The notes under the pieces are model-generated. The model worked only from the letters and a program-made list of their open reading frames with translations. It was not told the DNA's origin and made no database searches. The position numbers and the translations under genes are program-made. From the NCBI RefSeq assembly GCF_017995515.1, contig NZ_JAGOIT010000001.1, forward strand, positions 29,221-93,220: DNA of 64,000 bases. The letters are read 5' to 3'. Each line of letters begins with the position of its first letter. Within the stretch, counting starts at the first letter, position 1. The DNA comes from Propionivibrio sp. (GTDB lineage: Bacteria; Pseudomonadota; Gammaproteobacteria; Burkholderiales; Rhodocyclaceae). This document shows, in pieces, positions 34,289 to 42,512 of this stretch.

Positions 34289-34858
34289 TTATAACCGGCA
34301 AAATTCAAAGAGTTGCGGCAACAAATCGGGGAAGCGGGTGAAGCTGTGGTCGCCGCCGGCGAAGACATCCTGCCGGCATCCGGCGTAGCGCCGGACGGCC
34401 TCGCGGTAGTCGAGCACCTCGTCGCCGGTCTCGACGAGCAGGAGGTAGCGCGCCGGCGTGATCACCGCGCATTCGAGCGCGCGCAGCTGATCGATATGCC
34501 CGGCGGTGAACTCGAAGGTCTCGCCGGTGTGGAGGTTTTTCTGCGTGCCGATGTAGGCGTTGAGCGAGAGCGGCGCGACGACGGCCGGGTTGACCAGCGC
34601 GGCGCGCAGATCATGCTTCTCGGCGAGCCAGGTCGCGTAGTAGCCGCCGAGCGAACTGCCGACCAGCGTCAGTTCACCGTTGTGCGCAGCGATGATCGCC
34701 TCGGCCTGCTCGATCGCTTCGTTCGGCACCGGCGACAGCGCCGGGCAGAAGAAGCATTCGGACAAACCGCGTGCGCGCATGGCGTCGCCCAATACCTTCG
34801 CCTTCCACGACTCGGGTGAGGAACAAAAACCGTGCAGATAGAGGATGGCGGCGTTCAT
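34289..34858 (-). CDS. YqiA-family esterase
   Basis: Alpha/beta-hydrolase of 189 aa. The start ATG at 34856-34858 gives MNAAILYLHGFCSSPESWKA, typical of the YqiA/YcfP family. The nucleophile elbow is LTLVGSSLGGYYATWLAEKH (Ser in GSSLGG). The acid/His part is LLLVETGDEVLDYREAVRRY and the conserved GGDHSFTRFPDLLPQLFEF. The in-frame extension further upstream overlaps uppP and is shadow. The substrate is unknown; the family shows weak esterase activity. Confidence 0.88.
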   Translation of the reverse strand: MNAAILYLHGFCSSPESWKAKVLGDAMRARGLSECFFCPALSPVPNEAIEQAEAIIAAHNGELTLVGSSLGGYYATWLAEKHDLRAALVNPAVVAPLSLNAYIGTQKNLHTGETFEFTAGHIDQLRALECAVITPARYLLLVETGDEVLDYREAVRRYAGCRQDVFAGGDHSFTRFPDLLPQLFEFCRL

Positions 34859-34863
34859 CGCGC

Positions 34864-35688
34864 TCACCCGTGCGTCCAGCCGACGAGGTCGAGCTGCCAG
34901 GTGGCCAGCACGACGACGCCGAAGGCGATGCGGTACCAGGCGAACGGCGTGAAGTCGTGGCTGGAGATGAAGCGCAGCAGCCAGCGCACGCAAAGGAAAG
35001 CCGAGACGAACGCCGAGACGAAGCCGACGACCCACATGCCGATATCGTCGAACGAGAGCAGCGCGCGCTCCTTGTACAAACTGTAGAAGGTCGCGGCGAA
35101 CAGCGTCGGCACGGCGAGGAAGAAGGAGAATTCGGTCGCCGCCTTGCGCGACAGGCCGAAGAACAGCCCGCCGATGATCGTCGCGCCGGAACGCGAAGTG
35201 CCGGGAATCAGCGCCATCATCTGCGCCAGGCCGAGCTTCACCGCGTCGAGCGGCGTCATGTCGTCGACCGAATGCACGCGGATCGTGTGCTCGCGGCGCT
35301 CGGCCCAGAGGATGACGAAGGCCCCGACGATGAAGGCGATCGCCACCGGCACCGGCTGAAAGAGGTGCGCTTCGATGACCTTCTTGAAAAGCAGCCCGGT
35401 CACCGCGAGCGGCACAAAGGCAATCGCCAGGTTGAGCGCCAGCCGGTTGGCCAGTCGATCGCGCCCGAGGCCGCACACGACGCGCGTGAAGCGCTCGCGG
35501 TACTCCCAGACGACGGCGAGGATGGCGCCCGACTGGATGACGATCTCGAACAGCTTGCCGCGCTCCGTGTTGAAGCCGAGCAGGTCGCCGGCGAGGATCA
35601 GATGCCCGGTCGACGAGATCGGCAGGAACTCGGTCAGCCCTTCGACGACACCGAGAATCAGGGCCTTGAGCAGGAGCATCACGTCCAC
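34864..35688 (-). CDS. uppP: Undecaprenyl-diphosphatase (UppP/BacA)
   Basis: Recycles the undecaprenyl carrier for cell-wall synthesis; overexpression gives bacitracin resistance in known homologues. 274 aa from the GTG at 35686-35688 ([13 protein letters not shown]), which aligns with the usual MD-LLLLKA start and has GAAAGG 7 nt upstream; an ATG 9 bp later is the alternative. Motifs: [20 protein letters not shown] (catalytic Glu) and [20 protein letters not shown]. About eight membrane helices. It lies 5 bp before the esterase gene. Confidence 0.95.
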   Translation of the reverse strand: MDVMLLLKALILGVVEGLTEFLPISSTGHLILAGDLLGFNTERGKLFEIVIQSGAILAVVWEYRERFTRVVCGLGRDRLANRLALNLAIAFVPLAVTGLLFKKVIEAHLFQPVPVAIAFIVGAFVILWAERREHTIRVHSVDDMTPLDAVKLGLAQMMALIPGTSRSGATIIGGLFFGLSRKAATEFSFFLAVPTLFAATFYSLYKERALLSFDDIGMWVVGFVSAFVSAFLCVRWLLRFISSHDFTPFAWYRIAFGVVVLATWQLDLVGWTHG

Positions 35689-36025
35689 GGGAAGCCTTTC
35701 GGAAAAAAGCGGCATTCTAGCAGGCGCGCACACACGCATCGAACTCCCGCCCCTGGCCCTGCCAGCAGACCCGGAAGACTCCCGCAAACGATTGAAAAAA
35801 TTGAAAATTTCTCCATCTCGTGGCAGAATCGCCGGCTTTGTGTCCGGCCGCGCGTGCGGCAGGCCAGCCGCGACCCGGAGGCCCGGGAACATTCGAATAT
35901 CGCATCACGGCCGGCAGAAGAAGAACGCAAAACCATCAACGCGTTGATGCACCACCCGACACCGCAACGGTCCCGATTTCATCCATCCAATCAACTCAAC
36001 CATTAGGGAATAAAGGGAACACGCC
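35689..36025 (+). promoter_or_regulatory. Divergent intergenic region with promoter for the acetate-family transporter
   Basis: TTGAAA at 35801-35806 and CAGAAT at 35824-35829 are 17 bp apart and point right, giving a leader of about 190 nt. AGGGAATAAAGGGAAC (36004-36019) provides the ribosome site for the ATG at 36026. No gene or stable terminator is seen in the long leader. Open frames on both strands here lack family resemblance. Confidence 0.5.
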
Positions 36026-36667
36026 ATGAGCGCACCACAGCAATCAACCGTCACCGAAACCAAAATCATGCTCTCCGATCCGACGGCGCTCGGCGTCTTC
36101 GGGTTGGCCATGGTCACCTTCGTCGCCGCCTCGCAGAAGATGGGCTGGACGACCGGCTCGACCTTCATCATCCCGTGGGCACTGTTCCTCGGCTCGGCCG
36201 CGCAGATCTGGGCCTCGACCGTCGATTTCAAGAAAAACAACTACTTCGGCTCCATCGCCCTGGGCATCTACGGCCTCTTCTGGGCCGCCGTTGCCATGCA
36301 CTGGGCGATCGCCCAAGGCTGGTTCGGCGTCATCGACCCGGCCAAGGCCGACCCGCGCCAGCTGGCTTTCGCCTGCTTCGGCTACACCATCTTTTCGCTG
36401 TTCATCATGGTCGCCGCCTTCGAGGTCAACAAGGTGTTCGCCGCCATCCTGGTGCTGATCAACGTCCTGCTGCCCTCGCTCGGCTTGTCGATTCTCGGCA
36501 TCAACCACGAACTATTCTCGCCGCTCGCCGCCTGGTCGGAGCTGCTGATCTCGCTGCTCGGCTTCTACGCCGCCGGCGCGATCTTCCTCAACAGCTACTT
36601 CGGCCGCGTACTGGTGCCGCTGGGTGCGCCGTTCGGCTTCATCCGCAAGGGTCCGGCCAAGAAATAA
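36026..36667 (+). CDS. Acetate/succinate transporter (AceTr/GPR1-FUN34-YaaH family)
   Basis: 213 aa with six membrane helices, the size of SatP/YaaH. The N-terminal family motif (NPxPLG in E. coli) appears here as SDPTALGVFGLAMVTFVAAS. Helices include FIIPWALFLGSAAQIWASTV, SIALGIYGLFWAAVAMHWAI and FAAILVLINVLLPSLGLSIL. A basic C-terminus (IRKGPAKK) follows. Acetate uptake is the best guess from the family. It has its own promoter and terminator, so it is monocistronic. Confidence 0.88.
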   Translation: MSAPQQSTVTETKIMLSDPTALGVFGLAMVTFVAASQKMGWTTGSTFIIPWALFLGSAAQIWASTVDFKKNNYFGSIALGIYGLFWAAVAMHWAIAQGWFGVIDPAKADPRQLAFACFGYTIFSLFIMVAAFEVNKVFAAILVLINVLLPSLGLSILGINHELFSPLAAWSELLISLLGFYAAGAIFLNSYFGRVLVPLGAPFGFIRKGPAKK

Positions 36668-36683
36668 GCTGAACAGGCGCAAA

Positions 36684-36720
36684 CAAAAAGGCGAGTCGTT
36701 TCGGCGGCTCGCCCTTTTTT
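36684..36720 (+). terminator. Terminator after the acetate-family transporter
   Basis: AAAGGCGAG pairs with CTCGCCCTTT around a 12-nt loop, followed by TTTTTT at 36715-36720. Confidence 0.85.
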
Positions 36721-36736
36721 CGTCCGCGTATCAGGG

Positions 36737-38005
36737 CTAAATCGCGAACTGCGCGAAGTTCTGCCCGGTCGACGCGAGTACGCCGAGCCAGGCCGGACTG
36801 TTGAGGTCGAGCGTCTTCTGTTTCGTGGTCAGCAATTCGACCGGAACGTGGGTGAACTTGCCATGCTGGTAGCCGATCACCAGGCCGGTCTTTCCCGCCA
36901 TCGCCGCGTGCACCGCGTTGCGCGCGAAGAAGTCGCAAAGAACGGCGTCCTCGGCGCTCGCCGGCACGCTGCGCACGAGATAACTCGGATCGATGTAGCG
37001 GATGGCGAAGGGGACTCCCTTCGCCTTGAAATGCGTGTCGATCTTGTCGCGCATGAACTGGCCGATATCCTTCAATTTGATGTTGCCGGAGGCATCGCGC
37101 TCGCCGGAATCTCCCGCGATCAGATGCTGCCCCGCGCCCTCGGCGACGAGCACCACCGCATGCGCGCGATCGACCACGCGCTTCTCCAGCGCGGCCAGGA
37201 AACCATCTTCGCCGTCGAGCACGAAAGGCACCTCGGGCACCAACGTGAAGTTCACGTCCTGGCTGGCGACCGTCGCGCCGGCCGCGATGAAGCCGGCGTG
37301 GCGCCCCATGATCTTCACGATCGAAATTCCGTTATGCACGCTGTGCGCTTCGGTGTGCGCGCAGTCGATCACCTTGGTCGCCTCCTCGACGGCGGTCAGA
37401 TAACCGAAAGTCCGCGAAACGAAGGCGACGTCGTTGTCGATCGTCTTCGGCACGCCGACGACAGCCAGCGCGTGGCCGCGCTGCGACGCCTCCTTGTAGA
37501 TCGCCGCGCCGCCGCGTTGCGTGCCGTCGCCACCGACAACGAACAGGATGTTGACCTTGCGCCGGATCAGGTTGTCGACCGCTACGCTGACGTCGACCGG
37601 CCCGCGCGAGGTGTTGAGCACCGAGCCGCCCTCCTTGTGGATGTCCTCGACGAACTCGGGGGTCAGTGGAATCGGCTCCGAGCCGCGCCACGGATCGAGG
37701 CCCTGATAGCCGTCGATGAAGCCGAGGATCTCGCGCACACCGTAGCCGTGATGTAGTTCGAGAACGAGCGATCGGATGACGTTGTTGAGCCCTGGACACA
37801 AGCCGCCGCAAGTGACGATGCCGGCGCGCGTCTTCTTCGGATCAAAAAAAATCTTCTCGCGCGGCCCGGCGAGTTCGAACAGGAACTCCTCCGACGGCGG
37901 CTGGTCGGGATCGACGACGACGTTGAAAAGCACCCGCGCCTTGTCGCTGATATGCGAAGAAAGCGGGGAGTCGAAGAGAGGTTCGCCGAGCGTGGTTATA
38001 TCCAT
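36737..38005 (-). CDS. 6-phosphofructokinase, ATP-type (long bacterial PFK clade)
   Basis: 422 aa from the ATG at 38003-38005; upstream in-frame sequence is not family-like. Motifs: AGIVTCGGLCPGLNNVIRSL (phosphate-donor loop), FVVGGDGTQRGG (about residues 177-188), and VVGVPKTIDNDVAFVSRTFG (catalytic Asp). The Gly in GGDG, rather than Asp in GGDD, predicts ATP as donor (known rule for the family). MGRHAGFIAAGA and the C-terminal RSVPASAEDAVLC are typical of this clade. A second, PPi-type enzyme is encoded at 50.7-52.4 kb. Confidence 0.9.
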   Translation of the reverse strand: MDITTLGEPLFDSPLSSHISDKARVLFNVVVDPDQPPSEEFLFELAGPREKIFFDPKKTRAGIVTCGGLCPGLNNVIRSLVLELHHGYGVREILGFIDGYQGLDPWRGSEPIPLTPEFVEDIHKEGGSVLNTSRGPVDVSVAVDNLIRRKVNILFVVGGDGTQRGGAAIYKEASQRGHALAVVGVPKTIDNDVAFVSRTFGYLTAVEEATKVIDCAHTEAHSVHNGISIVKIMGRHAGFIAAGATVASQDVNFTLVPEVPFVLDGEDGFLAALEKRVVDRAHAVVLVAEGAGQHLIAGDSGERDASGNIKLKDIGQFMRDKIDTHFKAKGVPFAIRYIDPSYLVRSVPASAEDAVLCDFFARNAVHAAMAGKTGLVIGYQHGKFTHVPVELLTTKQKTLDLNSPAWLGVLASTGQNFAQFAI

Positions 38006-38130
38006 TTGAACTGGTCCTTGGAATCGTTGAAAGCGCCAGCGCGAAGTATCCTCGGGCGTTTGCGGACGGTCAAACGCTGCGCGCAACGATCTGCTCAACC
38101 GCGCCACGTTCGGCGCTAGAATCGCGCCCC

Positions 38131-38535
38131 ATGAAAACGACACCGCGCTTCTGGCTGGCGACGTTGTTCGCCATTCTTCCACTCACCGCATTCGCCGACT
38201 GGAACGAGATTTCCAGCTTTGACGACGGCATGCGCGTCTTCGTCAACACCGGGACGGTCGAGCGCATCGACGAAATCGCCGTCGTCAGTCACCTCGTCCG
38301 CTGGGGCGAGCCGCAGAAGAGCGACGAGGAAGCCGTCTATCGCTCGACCATCGTACGCACCCGCTACGACTGCGCGAACAAGCTCGAACGCTACCTCGGC
38401 TCGGTTTCCTACGCCGGCCCGATGGGCAACGGTGACGTCGTCATCAGCGACGAGGACGAAGCCGACAAGTGGTACACGATCTCCGACGGCTCGATGGAAG
38501 AAAAGCTCTGGTCGGTGGCCTGCCAGAGCGAGTAG
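38131..38535 (+). CDS. Secreted surface-adhesin-E-like protein
   Basis: 134 aa with a clear signal peptide (MKTTPRFWLATLFAILPLTAFA) and a mature domain ADWNEISSFDDGMRVFVNTG, YRSTIVRTRYDCANKLERYL, SYAGPMGNGDVV, EKLWSVACQSE. The two cysteines (DC, AC) and the pattern match the small 'surface-adhesin protein E' family common in betaproteobacteria. Function in most members is unknown; it need not be an adhesin. Divergent from the phosphofructokinase gene, 125 bp apart. Confidence 0.75.
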   Translation: MKTTPRFWLATLFAILPLTAFADWNEISSFDDGMRVFVNTGTVERIDEIAVVSHLVRWGEPQKSDEEAVYRSTIVRTRYDCANKLERYLGSVSYAGPMGNGDVVISDEDEADKWYTISDGSMEEKLWSVACQSE

Positions 38536-38584
38536 CCGCACGGCCGTCACCCCGCTGCACATGGGAGGTGACGCGGTACAATAG

Positions 38585-39964
<1,380 letters not shown>

Positions 39965-39977
39965 GCGAAACAAGATC

Positions 39978-40004
39978 AGCCCCGGTTCGAACCCGGGGCT
40001 TTTT
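39978..40004 (+). terminator. Terminator after argG
   Basis: AGCCCCGG / CCGGGGCT 8-bp stem with a 7-nt loop, then TTTT, 14 bp past the argG stop. Confidence 0.88.
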
Positions 40005-40028
40005 CCATAAACCGTTCAAATAACAACA

Positions 40029-40718
40029 ATGACTATCCCGTTCGAAGCTTCGCGATCCTACGTTTACAACGCCGCACGCTACGAGTTGCTGCCGCGTATC
40101 GCTGAAGCGGCCAAATCCTTTGGCGACGAACCGTTCCTGTTGCGTGAGCTCTCGAAAAAGCTGCTGGCTGAAACCTACACAGCCGAACAGCTTGAAATCA
40201 AGGTCAAGAAAGCAAAGAGCGACGCGACGGAAAGAATGAGCACGATCTTCGGCTTCTACATTCCATTCCTCGCCGAAAACCTGAGGGTGTTCGAAAACAT
40301 GGGCGGCGGGATGTTCAAGAACATCCCGCTGGAGGAAGAAATCGCCGAAGCCGACGCCGTCGCAATAGACATCGAATCGGACGATGCCGGAATCATCTAC
40401 GCCTACTCGTTCCCGTCAATTGCCAAGAAAGATGGCGGCAAGTTCCCGATAAAAGTCGGGCTGACAACGACGGGGGACGCCGACGCACGCGTCACCCAGC
40501 AGTGCAAGACAACCTGCTGCTTTGAATACCCGATCATTCTCAGGACATGGCAGGTTCAGCGCGTCGCAGCGGTCGAGGACGCAATTCATTCGACGCTTGA
40601 GGCGAGAGGTTCGAAACGCCAAGCACCTGGTACAGAATGGTTTGACACGACGCTTGAGGAAGTCGAAAGCGTCATCAAGTTTATTCAACCCGCAGCGCAG
40701 ACCATTCCTCGCCCGTAG
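40029..40718 (+). CDS. GIY-YIG (T5orf172-like) nuclease-domain protein
   Basis: 229 aa. The N-terminal ~90 residues are helical, without a recognised family. The C-terminal domain (about 118-220) has the GIY-YIG pattern: GIIYAYSFPS ... FPIKVGLTTTGDADARVTQQ, then RTWQVQRVAAVEDAIHSTLE and TEWFDTTLEEVESVIKFI, as in T5orf172/MUG113-like proteins. The strict GIY...YIG residues are relaxed (IYAY, IKVGL), so nuclease activity is uncertain. Its last ~30 codons, terminator and downstream sequence are duplicated at 50.5 kb, marking the left border of the island. Confidence 0.7.
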   Translation: MTIPFEASRSYVYNAARYELLPRIAEAAKSFGDEPFLLRELSKKLLAETYTAEQLEIKVKKAKSDATERMSTIFGFYIPFLAENLRVFENMGGGMFKNIPLEEEIAEADAVAIDIESDDAGIIYAYSFPSIAKKDGGKFPIKVGLTTTGDADARVTQQCKTTCCFEYPIILRTWQVQRVAAVEDAIHSTLEARGSKRQAPGTEWFDTTLEEVESVIKFIQPAAQTIPRP

Positions 40719-40749
40719 TCCGGCAGACGATTCAACTTCACCCTGATAC

Positions 40750-40780
40750 AACAAAGCCCCGAGAAACGGGGCTTTGTCTT
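40750..40780. terminator. Bidirectional terminator (left copy)
   Basis: ACAAAGCCCCG and CGGGGCTTTGT form an 11-bp stem around a short GAGAAA-region loop, with A/T runs on both sides. It lies between the GIY-YIG gene and the phosphofructokinase remnant, which face each other. Confidence 0.85.
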
Positions 40781-40823
40781 CTCTGCGGCAAGGCCATCCG
40801 GAGATGGCCCTTGGTGACGCTTC

Positions 40824-40883
40824 TTAGCCGATCTTGAACGCCAGCGAGTCGGAGTTTGAGTTCAGCGCGACGCTGATCGGTTG
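40824..40883 (-). pseudogene. Truncated 3' end of PPi-phosphofructokinase gene
   Basis: The last 19 codons plus stop (QPISVALNSNSDSLAFKIG, then TAA) of the intact gene at 50654-52360 are present here, with one base difference. The upstream part is missing: at 40884 the sequence changes abruptly to the recombinase remnant. It is a border scar of the island, not a gene. Confidence 0.9.
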
Positions 40884-41176
40884 TGGACGATCTCGCCCAG
40901 ATACATCCGGTTGTGCAGCATCTTGTAGAGGGTCTGTTTGGTGAAGGGCTTACCGCCCTTGGTGCGCACGCCTTCGGCGGCATAGACCTTGGCCATCAGC
41001 GTGGCCGAGCGCATCGTGATGAAATCATCGAAGATGCGGCGCACCAGCTGGGCTTCAACTTTGTTGATCACCAGCAGGCGATTGGCCACGTCGTAGCCCA
41101 GCGGCAGCGGCCCGCCCATCCACATCCCCTTGGCCTTGCTGGCGGCGATCTTGTCGCGGATGCGCTCGCCGGTGAC
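40862..41176 (-). pseudogene. Serine recombinase remnant (middle part)
   Basis: The reading frame from about 41176 leftward gives VTGERIRDKIAASKAKGMWM, then PLPLGYDVANRLLVINKVEA, VRRIFDDFITMRSATLMAKV and LYKMLHNRMYLGEIVHN, the 'recombinase' domain of large serine recombinases. The catalytic N-terminal resolvase domain is missing: upstream of VTGERI the frame becomes Ala/Arg-rich nonsense. The C-terminal part is cut at GEIVHN and replaced by the phosphofructokinase tail, giving a false end RSASR. It probably once mobilised the island and is now dead. Confidence 0.88.
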
Positions 41177-41253
41177 CCTGTCGCGGGGCCTGTCGCTGGC
41201 GGGGCAGCGCGCTCGCGCCTCCCGCATGGTTTTGTGGCGAGGAAGGACCCGTT

Positions 41254-41631
41254 TCACCTGCGTCGTGGCCTTGGTCGCTGCTGTTGCCGTTGGATGCGCC
41301 GCTGCCACCATCGCGTGAGGCTGCGCTCGATGCGTGCGGCCATGCACAACCAGCGCCACCACCACGGCCACTGGATTCGCGCACGGCGCGGCCTGCGTAC
41401 AAGCAGGGGCGGAGGCCAATTCGCCACACTGTGCGAAGGCGCGCTCCACGGTGCCTGTGATACGGGTGGCAACACGTCCACACCGTCGTCATTGAAGGCT
41501 GTGCGCGTTGCCGGTGGAAGCAGTTGCTGCCGGATCGACTGGTAATCCAGCACGTCTGGCCCGGGTGCGATGCGTGGCGACAGCGGCCCGATGCGGCTGG
41601 GCTGATATTGGCGGGAGGGTTGGATTTCCAT
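41254..41631 (-). CDS. Hypothetical protein, weak
   Basis: ATG at 41629-41631 is preceded by GGGAGG at good spacing. It opens MEIQPSRQYQPSRIGPLSPR and stays ordinary for about 75 residues, then becomes Trp/Arg/Gln-rich, which looks like out-of-frame sequence. The real gene may end earlier through a frameshift. It overlaps the next entry by 143 bp, so at most one is right in the overlap. No family recognised. Confidence 0.3.
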   Translation of the reverse strand: MEIQPSRQYQPSRIGPLSPRIAPGPDVLDYQSIRQQLLPPATRTAFNDDGVDVLPPVSQAPWSAPSHSVANWPPPLLVRRPRRARIQWPWWWRWLCMAARIERSLTRWWQRRIQRQQQRPRPRRR

Positions 41632-41824
41632 CACGGCCTCCCTCACACATCCACACGCACGACGGTCGACAGACCGTGACCAGCTCATCGAGCGCGCTGG
41701 CGTCGTCATCACTGGCAGGCAGTTCGGCGCGCACCAGCTTGTCGAGCATCGTCACCGAGCACTCGCGGTTGGCCTTTTTGGCGGCGTGGCGCAGGCGTAA
41801 ATAACTGGGCTGGTCGGTGTCCAT
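41489..41824 (-). CDS. Small hypothetical protein, possibly frameshifted
   Basis: ATG at 41822-41824 with GGAGG 6 nt upstream. The first ~50 residues (MDTDQPSYLRLRHAAKKANR, ECSVTMLDKLVRAELPASDD, ALDELV) look like a genuine small helical protein. After that the sequence turns Arg/Pro/Cys-rich. In another frame a TGA falls just before the Shine-Dalgarno of the 41631 start, so a single-base indel near 41690 may have broken a ~60-70-aa gene. Starts 11 bp after the previous gene's stop. Function unknown. Confidence 0.45.
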   Translation of the reverse strand: MDTDQPSYLRLRHAAKKANRECSVTMLDKLVRAELPASDDDASALDELVTVCRPSCVWMCEGGRDGNPTLPPISAQPHRAAVATHRTRARRAGLPVDPAATASTGNAHSLQ

Positions 41825-41834
41825 CGTCACCTCC

Positions 41835-42038
41835 TCACTTGATCTGGCCGTCGAAGATCGTCAGCAACTCATCCAGCGCTTGATCCACCCGCCCGAGGTC
41901 GCCAACGTGGCCCCAGTGGATGGCGTCCGGGTCATGGCCGAAATGGTCGGCGGCCAGTTGGCGTAGTGCATCGATCTTGTCGAGGATCATCGGCAGACGC
42001 TGGAGGTAGGCGTCGACGGCGGTGGGTTGGGTGCTCAT
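41835..42038 (-). CDS. Small hypothetical protein (67 aa)
   Basis: ATG at 42036-42038 with AAGGAG at good spacing. Sequence MSTQPTAVDAYLQRLPMILD, KIDALRQLAADHFGHDPDAI, HWGHVGDLGRVDQALDELLT, ending IFDGQIK: soluble, helical, acidic. It heads a minus-strand set of small genes leading to the recombinase remnant, so it is probably part of the original mobile element. No family name recognised. Confidence 0.6.
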   Translation of the reverse strand: MSTQPTAVDAYLQRLPMILDKIDALRQLAADHFGHDPDAIHWGHVGDLGRVDQALDELLTIFDGQIK

Positions 42039-42180
42039 GGCGGGGCTCCTTGGTGGGTGGATGACGCCACCATTCACGCGCTGAACGATCAGGAAGCCAA
42101 GTTGTTCATCAGACGCTGGCTGCAGTTGTGCCACACTGATAAAATGACCGGCTTATGCCAAGTCGATCAGGACACCCGAG

Positions 42181-42501
42181 ATGAAACGCTGCGTTGTCGG
42201 TATTCGTCGAACAGCAGAGCCGGAGGGGGGCGCAGCCAAGGACGCGCCTACTGTCTGGTTTCCCTCGATGGCCACGATGGCGGCGGTGCTGTCCGAGGAC
42301 AACCAATCCCTGCTGCGCCTCATCCGGGACCGGCGACCCAAGTCGCTGACGGAGCTCGCTGAACTCACCGGGCGGCAGGTTCCCAACCTGTCACGCACGC
42401 TGCGGATGATGGAGGGTTACGGACTGGTCGAGTTGAAAAAGAACGTGCGTGAAATCGAACCGATCGCGCTGGCAACCAGTTTCAAGATCCTGATCGACTG
42501 A
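42181..42501 (+). CDS. HTH transcriptional regulator of the restriction operon
   Basis: 106 aa. The winged-helix core is SLLRLIRDRRPKSLTELAEL, TGRQVPNLSRTLRMMEGYGL, VELKKNVREIEPIALATSFK, close to the MarR/ArsR-like 'HVO_A0114' group of putative DNA-binding proteins. The N-terminal ~25 residues may be over-extended. It starts the plus-strand operon, 11 bp before hsdR, and is divergent from the small minus-strand genes. Control of the type I system, to protect the host while methylation is established, is inference. Confidence 0.78.
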   Translation: MKRCVVGIRRTAEPEGGAAKDAPTVWFPSMATMAAVLSEDNQSLLRLIRDRRPKSLTELAELTGRQVPNLSRTLRMMEGYGLVELKKNVREIEPIALATSFKILID

Positions 42502-42512
42502 GGGACGACAAG

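Larger units (their letters stand above)
40632..40883 (+). repeat. Left ~250-bp direct repeat flanking the island
   Basis: Matches 50463-50713 in the same orientation. By-eye comparison: the first ~159 bp (GIY-YIG 3' end plus terminator) are about 83% identical, with a 1-nt indel; the last 93 bp (40791-40883) differ at one base. The unit runs from TTTGACAC of the GIY-YIG gene through the terminator into the last 20 codons of the PPi-phosphofructokinase gene. Confidence 0.93.

Noticed and set aside
41055..41492. Open frames on the minus strand overlapping the recombinase remnant
   Set aside because: Gly/Ala/Arg-rich low-complexity translations without start signals. The recombinase frame alone gives recognisable sequence.
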